Shown here piece by piece: positions 32,731 to 40,644 of a stretch of 64,000 nt of DNA. Origin of the DNA: Streptomyces platensis (GTDB lineage: Bacteria; Actinomycetota; Actinomycetes; Streptomycetales; Streptomycetaceae); NCBI RefSeq assembly GCF_008704855.1, contig NZ_CP023691.1:5084001-5148000 (forward strand), given 5' to 3'. The notes beneath the pieces are model-generated. The model made no database searches. It saw nothing but the letters and a program-made list of their open reading frames with translations, and was not told the origin of the DNA. The translations under genes were made by a program, and so were the position numbers. Every line of letters begins with the position of its first letter. Position 1 is the stretch's first letter.

Positions 32731-33318
32731 TTACGGGTTGTAGGGCGTGCCGTCCGGACGGAAGAAGGAGACGCCGTCCGGCATGTCGTCGGGCAGGCTC
32801 TCCGCCCACTCCTTGAGGTCGGCGACCTTCTTCAGATGCGCGGACATGTACGGCCGCAGCGGAACGTCCGGGGTGGACTTCTCGCCGACCCACATCAGGT
32901 CGCTGTTGACGTAGCCGTAGAGCCGCTTGCCGCCGCTGTACGGGCCGGAGGCGGCGGTGCGCGCGATGGCGTCGGTGGCCAGGTCGATCTGCGGCTTCTG
33001 GTCGGCCAGCTCGCCGTACCAGACCTCCACCACACCCTGGTCGCGGCACATCACGATCTCGACCTTGCGGTCCGCGTCGATGCGCCAGTAGCCGCTCTCG
33101 GACTCCAGCGGGCGGACCTTCTTGCCCTCGGCGTCGAGCACCCAGCTGTGCGAGGTGTACTCCAGGAAGTCACGGCCGTCGTGGGTGAAGGTGACCTCCT
33201 GCCCGAAGTTGCACTTCTCGGTACCGGGGAAGTCGGCGACGCCGGCGCCCTCCCAGTTCCCGAGGAGGAAGGCGAGCGGCACGAGGGCCGGGTTCAGGTC
33301 GGACGGGATCTCGATCAT
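32731..33318 (-). CDS. Nitrobindin-like heme-binding beta-barrel protein (DUF1794/FABP family)
   Basis: 195 residues. The family pattern begins with LAFLLGNWEGAGVADFPG, containing the GxWxGxG motif, and continues with alternating strands (FGQEVTFTHDGRDFLEYTSH, ESGYWRIDADRKVEIVM). It resembles the actinobacterial proteins related to THAP4/nitrobindin, ten-stranded barrels that bind ferric heme and react with nitric oxide or peroxynitrite. I cannot single out the proximal histidine with certainty. It lies directly before the riboswitch. Confidence 0.88.
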   Translation of the reverse strand: MIEIPSDLNPALVPLAFLLGNWEGAGVADFPGTEKCNFGQEVTFTHDGRDFLEYTSHSWVLDAEGKKVRPLESESGYWRIDADRKVEIVMCRDQGVVEVWYGELADQKPQIDLATDAIARTAASGPYSGGKRLYGYVNSDLMWVGEKSTPDVPLRPYMSAHLKKVADLKEWAESLPDDMPDGVSFFRPDGTPYNP

Positions 33319-33400
33319 GAGAGCTCAGACGATCTATAGAGAGGGGGACCGCCGGGGGCGCGGGCGGCGCTCCGGCGAGGGGTGGTGGTGACAGGCGCGC

Positions 33401-33502
33401 TCAGCGCTGGCCCTGGTACAGCTTCTTCCAGGTCAGACCGGCGAACGCGATGACGGCGACGCCGACCAGGACCAGCAGGGTGGTGAAGAATGCCTCAAGC
33501 AC
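33401..33502 (-). CDS. 33-residue membrane peptide
   Basis: A short frame from GTG 33502 with AAGGGG upstream. It encodes MLEAFFTTLLVLVGVAVIAF followed by AGLTWKKLYQGQ and a final R: one transmembrane helix with a basic, inside-facing end. Its composition is clearly protein-like. It is convergent with nothing and lies between nitrobindin and the divergent DsrE gene. I recall similar tiny proteins annotated at this site in other Streptomyces; function unknown. Confidence 0.65.
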   Translation of the reverse strand: MLEAFFTTLLVLVGVAVIAFAGLTWKKLYQGQR

Positions 33503-33604
33503 GAGCGCGCCCCTTGTACGAGGAGGGTGTAACGGACCGCCTGCGAGTCTAGTCGGCGGCGGTGACAGCGGCGCTGTGAGGTCCGCCGCGCCTACTCTTG
33601 CCTC

Positions 33605-33970
33605 ATGGCGAAGAAGCTCGTGATCAAGGTGACGGCGGGCGCGGACGCGCCCGAGCGGTGTTCGCAGGCGTTCACGGTGGCGGCGGTGGCGGCGGCCAGC
33701 GGCGTCGAGGTGTCCCTGTGGCTGACCGGGGAGTCCGTGTGGTTCGCGCTGCCGGGGCGGGCGGCGGAGTTCGAGCTGCCGCACGCGGCGCCACTTCCGG
33801 AGCTGATCGACGGCATCCGCGCGGGCGGCGGGGCCATCACGGTCTGCACCCAGTGCGCGGCGCGGCGGGACATCGAGCAGAAGGATCTGATCGAGGGGGC
33901 CGGGATCGCCGGTGCCCAGTTGTTCGTCAGCGAGATCATGCCGGACGACGTCCAGGCGTTGGTGTACTAG
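33605..33970 (+). CDS. DsrE-family protein
   Basis: 121 residues of the DsrE/DsrF-like fold (KLVIKVTAGADAPERCSQAF start, SVWFALPGRAAEFELP middle). Two cysteines in VCTQCAARR stand where sulfur-relay members keep their active cysteine. DsrE-type proteins accept and pass on sulfane sulfur. The surroundings (rhodanese, ThiS/MoaD-like carrier, DUF1416) agree with a role in sulfur handling, but that is inference. It is divergent from the 33-residue peptide gene. Confidence 0.85.
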   Translation: MAKKLVIKVTAGADAPERCSQAFTVAAVAAASGVEVSLWLTGESVWFALPGRAAEFELPHAAPLPELIDGIRAGGGAITVCTQCAARRDIEQKDLIEGAGIAGAQLFVSEIMPDDVQALVY

Positions 33971-34026
33971 GACGGACACCCTGGCGCCCGCCCCGCGGCG
34001 GGTCCGGCCTACTGCGCGGGTCCGGC

Positions 34027-34314
34027 CTACTGCGGGTGCTTGTCGTCGCCCCGGTCGTCCAGTTCCCGCCACCAGCGGTCGGACTCGGGGTCGCCGGACT
34101 CGTCCCACCAGCGCTCGCCGGGCTCGCGCCGGTTGCCGATGACGGCCGCGACGGGCGGGATGACCATGGCGACGACGCACATGCCCACGGCGGCCGGCAC
34201 CGACCACAGCCGTACCACACCCCAGGCCAGGACGAACAGCACCAGGCACACGCCCATCAGGACGAAGTACCTGCGATGGCGGCGCTGTACGGGCGACCGG
34301 CGGTGCGCGTCCAT
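34027..34314 (-). CDS. DUF3099 family membrane protein
   Basis: 95 residues: basic N-terminus (MDAHRRSPVQRRHRRYF), two transmembrane helices (VLMGVCLVLFVLAWGVVRLW and VGMCVVAMVIPPVAAVIGN) and an acidic, tryptophan-containing tail. This is the DUF3099 pattern, conserved in Streptomyces and without known function. The start ATG at 34314 is the first after a gap with a strong hairpin. Confidence 0.85.
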   Translation of the reverse strand: MDAHRRSPVQRRHRRYFVLMGVCLVLFVLAWGVVRLWSVPAAVGMCVVAMVIPPVAAVIGNRREPGERWWDESGDPESDRWWRELDDRGDDKHPQ

Positions 34315-34384
34315 GACTCCACGGTAAGTCCGTGCGGGGCCGGACAGAAGTCGGGCGGGACCCCGGTACCGGCCCCGCACGGCA

Positions 34385-34448
34385 CGGAGGGCCGCACCCC
34401 CAGCCAAGGCGTCCAAACCCCTGGGGTGCGGCCCTCCGGCCGTATTGC
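34385..34448 (-). terminator. Strong hairpin terminator downstream of sulfurtransferase/DUF1416 genes
   Basis: CGGAGGGCCGCACCCC (34385-34400) pairs perfectly with GGGGTGCGGCCCTCCG (34433-34448), a 16-bp stem with a 32-nt loop. It follows the DUF1416 gene (minus strand, ending 34502). Confidence 0.75.
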
Positions 34449-34501
34449 CGGTGGCGGCGGAATCCGGGTGATCCCGGGGGCCGCCGCCCCGCGTGCTGCC
34501 G

Positions 34502-34789
34502 TCAGACGGCGATGGCGACCTCCGCCAGTCCGCCCTTCTGGGCGACGACGGTGCGGTCCGCGGTGCCGCCCGGGACGAGCGCACGCAGCGTCCAGGTGCC
34601 CTCGGCCGCGTAGAAGCGGAACTGTCCGGTCGCGGAGGTGGGGACCTCGGCGGTGAACTCGCCGGTGCTGTCCAGGAGTCGGACGTAACCGGTGACGGGC
34701 TCGCCGTCGCGGGTCACACTGCCCTGGATCGTGGTCTCACCGGGCTTGATCGTCGAGGCGTCGGGGCCGCCTGCCTTTGCTCCACACAT
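34502..34789 (-). CDS. DUF1416 (SseC-like) protein
   Basis: 95 residues: MCGAKAGGPDASTIKPGETT, then beta-sandwich strands (IQGSVTRDGEPVTGYVRLL, FYAAEGTWTLRALVPGG). It has the DUF1416 family pattern, known as SseC in mycobacteria, nearly always encoded directly after a thiosulfate sulfurtransferase as here (46 bp gap). The conserved Cys near the N-terminus may be functional. Biochemical role unknown. Confidence 0.88.
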   Translation of the reverse strand: MCGAKAGGPDASTIKPGETTIQGSVTRDGEPVTGYVRLLDSTGEFTAEVPTSATGQFRFYAAEGTWTLRALVPGGTADRTVVAQKGGLAEVAIAV

Positions 34790-34835
34790 GGGGGTACTTC
34801 CTTGAGGGGTTCGGGGGAGGGGGAAGCGTGCTTGC

Positions 34836-35681
34836 TTACTTGGCGGCGCCGAGCTCGATCGGCACGCCGACCAGCGAGCCGTACTCGGTCCAGGAGCCGT
34901 CGTAGTTCTTGACGTTGGTCTGGCCGAGCAGCTCGTGCAGGACGAACCAGGTCAGCGCGGAGCGCTCACCGATGCGGCAGTAGGCGATGGTGTCCTTGGC
35001 GAGGTCGACGGACTCACCCTCGTAGAGGGCCTTGAGCTCGTCGTCCGACTTGAAGGTGCCGTCGTCGTTGGCGTTCTTCGACCACGGGATGTTGCGGGCG
35101 CTGGGCACGTGGCCGGGGCGCTGCGACTGCTCCTGCGGGAGGTGCGCCGGGGCGAGCAGCTTGCCGCTGAACTCGTCGGGGGAGCGCACGTCGACCAGGT
35201 TGAGGTTGTCGATCGCGGCGACGACGTCGTCCCGGAAGGCGCGGATGGCGGTGTTCTGCGCCTTGGCCTTGTAGTCGGTGGCCGGACGCGCGGGAACCTC
35301 GGAGCCGTCGACCAGGTCGCGGGAGTCCAGCTCCCACTTCTTGCGGCCGCCGTCGAGCAGCTTGACGCTGCCGTGGCCGTAGAGCTTGAAGTACCAGTAG
35401 GCGTAGGAGGCGAACCAGTTGTTGTTGCCGCCGTAGAGGACCACGGTGTCGTCGTTGGCGATGCCCTTGGCCGAGAGCAGCTTCTCGAAGCCGGCCTGGT
35501 CGACGAAGTCCCGGCGGACCGGGTCCTGGAGGTCCTGCTTCCAGTCGATCCGGACGGCGTTCTTGATGTGGTTCTTGTCGTAGGCCGAGGTGTCCTCGTC
35601 AACCTCGACGAGAACCACCTTCGGGTCCTCGAGGTGGGCCTCGACCCAGTCGGCGTCTACGAGGACGTCGCTACGGCTCAT
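34836..35681 (-). CDS. Thiosulfate sulfurtransferase (tandem rhodanese)
   Basis: 281 residues with two rhodanese domains. The N-terminal one starts VLVDADWVEAHLEDPKVVLV; the C-terminal, active one has the cysteine loop YCRIGERS, matching actinobacterial CysA2/SseA-type enzymes. It transfers sulfane sulfur from thiosulfate to an acceptor such as cyanide, thiols or a sulfur carrier. GGAGGAG precedes the ATG at 35681. About 200 bp upstream is a cysteine-containing leader peptide, suggesting control by sulfur supply. It forms a transcription unit with DUF1416. Confidence 0.93.
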   Translation of the reverse strand: MSRSDVLVDADWVEAHLEDPKVVLVEVDEDTSAYDKNHIKNAVRIDWKQDLQDPVRRDFVDQAGFEKLLSAKGIANDDTVVLYGGNNNWFASYAYWYFKLYGHGSVKLLDGGRKKWELDSRDLVDGSEVPARPATDYKAKAQNTAIRAFRDDVVAAIDNLNLVDVRSPDEFSGKLLAPAHLPQEQSQRPGHVPSARNIPWSKNANDDGTFKSDDELKALYEGESVDLAKDTIAYCRIGERSALTWFVLHELLGQTNVKNYDGSWTEYGSLVGVPIELGAAK

Positions 35682-35890
35682 GATTCTTCTCCTCCGGGGC
35701 AGTTGCGGGGGGCAGTGGCAGGGTTGCACTCGGGTATGCCGGGTGCGCGCCGTGGACTTCCGGACGGCCGTGTCGGGTGTACGGGGCCGGCGTGGCGCTG
35801 TGCGGGGACATACGGGAACGGCCGAGGGGGCCGGCCGGGCGACGGGGAACCCCTGCTCCTCAGGAGCGCGGGAGAGGGTGCGTCAGCCCG

Positions 35891-35998
35891 TCAGACAGGG
35901 CGACAGAGCATGGCGGCGACGCGGCACAGGTCTACTGCCCGCCGCTTCGTCAGTACCGCCCGTCCCCGCGGACGGAGACCGCTCAATGAGCTCTGCAT
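35891..35998 (-). CDS. Putative 35-residue leader peptide upstream of sulfurtransferase gene
   Basis: A frame from ATG 35998 to TGA 35893-35891 encodes a basic peptide ending in RRAVDLCRVAAMLCRPV. Its (K/R)(K/R)xVDLxRVxxxLCR pattern is that of the short leader peptides I know upstream of sulfur-metabolism genes in Streptomyces. The two Cys codons near the end could let ribosomes sense Cys-tRNA and control the downstream gene. The rest of the 543-bp gap (35682-36224) shows no other gene. Confidence 0.6.
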   Translation of the reverse strand: MQSSLSGLRPRGRAVLTKRRAVDLCRVAAMLCRPV

Positions 35999-36224
35999 GG
36001 CACCGATCGTAGGGACGCGGAGCGGCGCATGTCACCGGCGTGTCGGATATTGAGACGCGTTTGTCCGTGATGTGGGATCGGAGGGCGTGCGGCGCGGTCC
36101 CGCACGGGCTCCTGGCGGCCGTACGCCCGTGGGGGGTCTGGCGTACGGACCGGAGTGTCTCAGGAAATGGACGGTGTCCGGATCGGCCGGCGGACCGGTG
36201 GGGCGGTCCGCCGGGGGCGTCCGG

Positions 36225-36926
36225 TCAGCCGGGAAGCTTGACGTTCTTGCCGGAGGCGGAGATCGAGAGGCCCTCGGACATCGTCACGACCTTGTCCAGC
36301 TTCAGGTTGCCGGGCAGCTGGTCCAGCTTCCAGTCGTGGTCGGTCTGGGCGCGTACCTTCGCCTCACAGCCCGGGAGGGCGCGGCACATCCCGGGGAGCC
36401 CGTCGGCCCGCAGCCGGACGGTGTCGCCGCCCACGATGCTGATGGAGCCGGTCACCTCCAGCGAGCTGAGGACCGGGATCTTCGGCGAGATCTTGACCTG
36501 GCTGCGGCCGTTCTTCTGGCCGCCGAAGCTGATCTTGACGTCGCCGCCCGCCGCCTTCGTCAGGTCGGCGTAGGTGATCCGGGCGTTGCCGGTGGCCGAG
36601 GCGGCACTCTCGATGGAGGTGTAGTCGCTGGTCAGCCCGACGTCGAAGAAGTGCGCCGACAGCTGGTCGATGCGCAGCGCGCGCCCCTGGGCCCGGGCCT
36701 CGATGCCCCCGAGATCGGCGTCCACCTCCTGGAGGCTGCGGCCCGCGACCTGGGTCAGGAACGGGAAGCCCTTGATGGCGACGGTCGGGGTCCGGTCGAG
36801 CCCCTGGCTGCCGCGGATCTTCTCCGCGGCCTTGTCCTCGGCGAGCCCCACGGCCACCCGGTCGGCGGCCACGAACAGCCCCCCGAGTATGACCACGAGG
36901 ATCAACAGCACGCGTAGTGCACGCAT
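36225..36926 (-). CDS. LmeA-like DUF2993 phospholipid-binding protein
   Basis: 233 residues: an N-terminal signal/anchor helix (LRVLLILVVILGGLFVAADR) followed by a DUF2993 domain. Its typical opening is IKGFPFLTQVAGRSLQEVDA, and it continues with amphipathic strands. Mycobacterial LmeA of this family binds phospholipids and helps maintain lipomannan elongation in the cell envelope. It is one of two paralogous genes in the window (compare 49208-50620). Confidence 0.85.
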   Translation of the reverse strand: MRALRVLLILVVILGGLFVAADRVAVGLAEDKAAEKIRGSQGLDRTPTVAIKGFPFLTQVAGRSLQEVDADLGGIEARAQGRALRIDQLSAHFFDVGLTSDYTSIESAASATGNARITYADLTKAAGGDVKISFGGQKNGRSQVKISPKIPVLSSLEVTGSISIVGGDTVRLRADGLPGMCRALPGCEAKVRAQTDHDWKLDQLPGNLKLDKVVTMSEGLSISASGKNVKLPG

Positions 36927-37023
36927 CGAACCACTACCCCCACACTGGGCCGGATTACGGCCGACTCGTCCATGCAGGCCCCCTGCCTGCGCTCCGGGGG
37001 AGCCTAGACGACGGGCTCCGGCA

Positions 37024-37083
37024 AACGGGAGCGGCGGCTGCCGGAAGGCACGAGGTGCGCCACCGGCGGCCGCCGCTCCGTTT
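37024..37083 (-). terminator. Hairpin terminator after the PYG-rich membrane protein gene
   Basis: GAGCGGCGGC and GCCGCCGCTC are the core of a long imperfect stem in 37024-37083, followed in the minus direction by AACGG-type pairing. It lies just after the gene ending at 37098. Confidence 0.5.
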
Positions 37084-37097
37084 CTCTCGCCTGAGCG

Positions 37098-38447
37098 CTA
37101 TCCCAGCGCCCGCCCCAGGACGTACACCGCGGGCGCGGCCAGGGCCAGCGGCAGGGCCACCCCGGCCGTCAGGTGGACGAAGCGGGAGGGGTAGTCGTAG
37201 CTGGCCACCCGTAGGCCGATCAGGGCGCAGCCGCCGGCCGCCAGACCCAGGAGCGCACCGGACGCCCCCAGGCCGGTGAGCTGCCCGGCCGCGATCCCGG
37301 CGCCCGCGGCGGCCACCAGCGCGATGCCGACCGAGGCGACAGGCGGCAGCGGCAGCGCACGGGCCAGGGTGGCCACCCCGACCGCGGCGGCGCCGACCAC
37401 CACCGCGTGCGGGCTCGCCGCGAGCTGCCCGGCGGCCAGCACCACGAGGGCGGTCGAGGTCAGGCCCGCGGTCAGCGCGTACATCCGCTCGTCGGCGCTG
37501 CTGCGGTTGCGCAGCTGGAGGACGAGGACGAGCAGACACCACACCCCGAGCGTGCCGATGCCGACCAGGGGCGCGCTCTCGCGGTCGGTGGCGAGCAGGG
37601 CGACATCGGCGGTCAGCCCGGCGAGGAAGGCCAGTGCGATGCCCTGGCGGGCCGGCCACATGCCGTTGAGCCGGAACCAGCCGGCCGCGGTGACGGCCTG
37701 GAGCAGCGCCACCGGGATCGCGAGCACCGGACGGGCCAGCGGCGCGGTCAGCGCCAGCAGCAGGGCCAGACCGGCGGTCAGCGCGGCCGGCTGGACACCG
37801 GGCGGGATGATCGGCGAGCGGCCCTCGGCGCGGGCGCGCTGGTTGGCCGCGAGCGGTGCGCTGGAGACCACCGCGGCGGCCGGTGCGGGCGCGGCGGGCG
37901 CCGGCCGGGCCTGCTGGGGGTGCCGGCGGGCGTACGGCTCCTCGGCCGGTGACGCGGTCTGGTGCTGCGGGGGCAGCGGCGCGGGCTCGGCGTGCGGGGC
38001 CCGGTAGCCCTCCTGGCCGTGCGGCGGCTGCGGCGCCGACCGGGCGTGCTGGGGTTGTCCGTGCTGGGACTGTCCGTGCTGCGGCTGTCCGTGCCGGGGC
38101 TGCTGTCCGTACGCCTCGTACCCGTACGGGTCCTGCCCGGGCCGGCCGCGCCCGTAGGGGCCGGGCCCCGGCTGCGGCGCCGGGCCGGGCTGCTGCTGCC
38201 GGTAGGGGTCGGGGGCCGGCTGCCGGCGGTACGGCGCCTGCGGGTCGTACGACGCCTGCGGGTCGTACGGCTGCTGCGCCGCGGGCTGCTGCGCCGGACG
38301 GCCGTACGGGTCCTGCCGTCCATACGGGTCCGGTCGCCCGTACGGCTCCTGCGGGGCGTACGGGTCCTGCTGGGCGTAGGGATCCTGCGGCGCATACGGG
38401 TCGTGCGGCTCGTAGGACGGGCGGTGCTGCGGCTGGTGGTCGCTCAT
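37098..38447 (-). CDS. Membrane protein with low-complexity PYG/Q-rich N-terminus
   Basis: 449 residues. The first 190 are a disordered tract built from DPYAPQ, DPYGR and HGQPQ repeats; after a short basic linker come about eight hydrophobic helices (PAALTAGLALLLALTAPLA, and so on, to PLALAAPAVYVLGRALG). No transporter signature is visible. Such cytosolic PYG/Q tracts occur on many actinobacterial membrane proteins and may tether partners. The ATG at 38447 is 10 bp after the ThiS/MoaD-like gene, so the two are probably co-transcribed. Confidence 0.75.
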   Translation of the reverse strand: MSDHQPQHRPSYEPHDPYAPQDPYAQQDPYAPQEPYGRPDPYGRQDPYGRPAQQPAAQQPYDPQASYDPQAPYRRQPAPDPYRQQQPGPAPQPGPGPYGRGRPGQDPYGYEAYGQQPRHGQPQHGQSQHGQPQHARSAPQPPHGQEGYRAPHAEPAPLPPQHQTASPAEEPYARRHPQQARPAPAAPAPAAAVVSSAPLAANQRARAEGRSPIIPPGVQPAALTAGLALLLALTAPLARPVLAIPVALLQAVTAAGWFRLNGMWPARQGIALAFLAGLTADVALLATDRESAPLVGIGTLGVWCLLVLVLQLRNRSSADERMYALTAGLTSTALVVLAAGQLAASPHAVVVGAAAVGVATLARALPLPPVASVGIALVAAAGAGIAAGQLTGLGASGALLGLAAGGCALIGLRVASYDYPSRFVHLTAGVALPLALAAPAVYVLGRALG

Positions 38448-38457
38448 GATCGTGTGC

Positions 38458-38721
38458 TCACCCTCCCGCGAACGGCGGCAGGACCTCGACGGTGCCGCCC
38501 TGGGCCAGCGGGACCGCAGCGTGGTCGCGGGTGCCGACCGGATCGCCGTCCACCAGGAAGGAGCAGCGCAGCAGGACGCGTGCGAACTCGGGGTTCGCGG
38601 CATGTGCCGCGCGTGCCGCGTCGAGCGCCTCGGCGAGCGTCGCCGCCGCATACGGCTCTTCTGCCGTGCCTGCGGCGGACTTGGCCGCGGCCCAGTAGCG
38701 CACGGTGCCAGTTGTTGTCAC
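38458..38721 (-). CDS. MoaD/ThiS-family sulfur carrier protein
   Basis: 87 residues with the ubiquitin-like fold of sulfur carriers (TGTVRYWAAAKSAAGTAEEP, then TLAEALDAARAAHA). The C-terminus PPFAGG ends in the diglycine needed for adenylation and thiocarboxylation. It could serve molybdopterin synthesis or another sulfur-transfer pathway; a rhodanese is encoded nearby. The GTG at 38721 follows AAGAGG; the in-frame extension upstream is not conserved. Confidence 0.85.
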   Translation of the reverse strand: MTTTGTVRYWAAAKSAAGTAEEPYAAATLAEALDAARAAHAANPEFARVLLRCSFLVDGDPVGTRDHAAVPLAQGGTVEVLPPFAGG

Positions 38722-38910
38722 GGCGGCCTCTTCGTCGTGTCGGTCGGGGGGCTTCCGTGGTGGCGGAGGCCCCGTCGTTGCCGCCTCCATGATGGCGTAC
38801 GCGGCGGCCCCTCCGGTTCCGGGCACATTCCGGCAACCGGTCAGGAACGGGACGGGGGCAGAACACGAAAATTCGATTGCCGAGGGCAAGTGTTCGCCTA
38901 GGCTCACGGT

Positions 38911-40644
38911 GTGTTGGTCCGACTAGCGCGGGCGCATTTGCGGCCCCACAGGCGCTCGATATCCCTGATCGTTCTGCTCCAGCTGATCCAGACCCTGGCC
39001 ACCCTCTACCTGCCCACCCTCAACGCCGACATCATTGACAACGGTGTCGTGAAGGGGGAGACGGGCTACATCCTCCGCATCGGCGGCTTCATGGTCGCCG
39101 TCACGCTGCTCCAGATCGTCTGCGCGATCGGCGCCGTCTACTTCGGTGCCCGTACGGCGATGGCGCTCGGCCGGGACATCCGCGCCGCCGTCTTCGACCG
39201 GGTGCAGTCCTTCTCCGCCCGTGAGCTGGGCACCTTCGGCGCGCCGTCGCTGATCACCCGGACCACCAATGACGTCCAGCAGGTCCAGATGCTGGTGCTG
39301 ATGACGTTCACGATGATGGTCTCGGCGCCGATCATGTGCGTCGGCGGCGTCATCATGGCGCTCAACCAGGACGTGCCGCTGTCCGGCCTGCTCCTGGTCA
39401 TCGTCCCGGTCCTCGGGATACTCGTCTCACTGATCGTGCGCCGGATGCGTCCGCTGTTCCGCGGGGTGCAGGAGCGCATCGACACCGTCAACCGTGTGCT
39501 GCGCGAGCAGATCACCGGTATCCGCGTCATCCGCGCCTTCGTCCGCGACCGGCACGAGCGCGAGCGGTTCGCCGGGGCCAACACCGATCTCTACGAGATC
39601 TCGCTGCGCGCCGGCCGGCTGATGTCGATGATGTTCCCGCTGGTCATGCTGATCGTGAACCTCTCCAGCGTGGCCGTCGTCTGGTTCGGCGGGCTGCGCA
39701 TCGACAGCGGCTCCATGCAGATCGGCGCGCTGACCGCGTTCCTCAGCTACCTCATGTACATCCTGATGTCGATCATGATGGCGACGTTCATGGTGATGAT
39801 GCTGCCGCGCGCCGAGGTCTGCGCCGAGCGCGTCCAGGAGGTCCTGGCGACCGACTCCAGCGTCACCCCGCCCGAGAACCCCGTCACCGAGCTCCGCCGC
39901 CACGGCGAACTGGAGCTGCGCGGCGTCGAGTTCCGCTTCCCCGGCGCCGAACAGCCGGTCCTCAAGGACATCTCGCTGCTCGCCCGCCCCGGTGAGACCA
40001 CCGCGGTCATCGGCTCGACCGGCAGCGGCAAGTCCACCCTCCTGGGGCTCGTCCCGCGGCTGTTCGACGCGACCGGCGGCACGGTCCTGGTCGACGGCGA
40101 GGACGTCCGCACCCTCGACCAGGAAACCCTGGCCAAGGCCATCGGCCTGGTCCCGCAGAAGCCCTATCTCTTCTCCGGCACCGTCGCCACCAACCTGCGC
40201 TACGGCAACCCGGACGCCACCGACGACGAGCTGTGGCACGCCCTGGAGACCGCCCAGGCCCGGGACTTCGTCGAGCGGATGGAAGGCGGCCTGGACGCGC
40301 CCATCGCGCAGGGCGGCGGCAATGTCTCCGGCGGCCAGCGCCAGCGGCTGGCCATCGCCCGCGCCCTGGTGCGGCGCCCCGAGATCTACCTCTTCGACGA
40401 CTCCTTCTCCGCGCTCGACTACGCGACGGACGCGGCGCTGCGGGCCGCACTGTCCCGGGAGACCGACCGGGCCACCGTCGTGATCGTCGCCCAGCGGGTC
40501 TCCACGATCCGCGGCGCCGACCGGATCGTCGTCCTGGACGAGGGCCGGGTCGTCGGCACCGGCACCCACGCCGAGCTGATGGCCGACAACGAGACCTACC
40601 GGGAGATCGTGCTCTCCCAGCTCACCGAGCAGGAGGCGGCATGA
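38911..40644 (+). CDS. ABC exporter half-transporter, first subunit
   Basis: 577 residues with six N-terminal transmembrane helices (ISLIVLLQLIQTLATLYLPT first) fused to an ATPase domain. Walker A is GSTGSGKST, the signature is VSGGQRQR, and the residue after Walker B (YLFDDSFSALD) is Asp instead of the catalytic Glu. This is typical of the degenerate site in heterodimeric exporters. Export substrate unknown (drug or lipid). The GTG at 38911 gives the family-like start MLVRLARAHLRPH. The stop overlaps the next ATG (ATGA). Confidence 0.93.
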   Translation: MLVRLARAHLRPHRRSISLIVLLQLIQTLATLYLPTLNADIIDNGVVKGETGYILRIGGFMVAVTLLQIVCAIGAVYFGARTAMALGRDIRAAVFDRVQSFSARELGTFGAPSLITRTTNDVQQVQMLVLMTFTMMVSAPIMCVGGVIMALNQDVPLSGLLLVIVPVLGILVSLIVRRMRPLFRGVQERIDTVNRVLREQITGIRVIRAFVRDRHERERFAGANTDLYEISLRAGRLMSMMFPLVMLIVNLSSVAVVWFGGLRIDSGSMQIGALTAFLSYLMYILMSIMMATFMVMMLPRAEVCAERVQEVLATDSSVTPPENPVTELRRHGELELRGVEFRFPGAEQPVLKDISLLARPGETTAVIGSTGSGKSTLLGLVPRLFDATGGTVLVDGEDVRTLDQETLAKAIGLVPQKPYLFSGTVATNLRYGNPDATDDELWHALETAQARDFVERMEGGLDAPIAQGGGNVSGGQRQRLAIARALVRRPEIYLFDDSFSALDYATDAALRAALSRETDRATVVIVAQRVSTIRGADRIVVLDEGRVVGTGTHAELMADNETYREIVLSQLTEQEAA

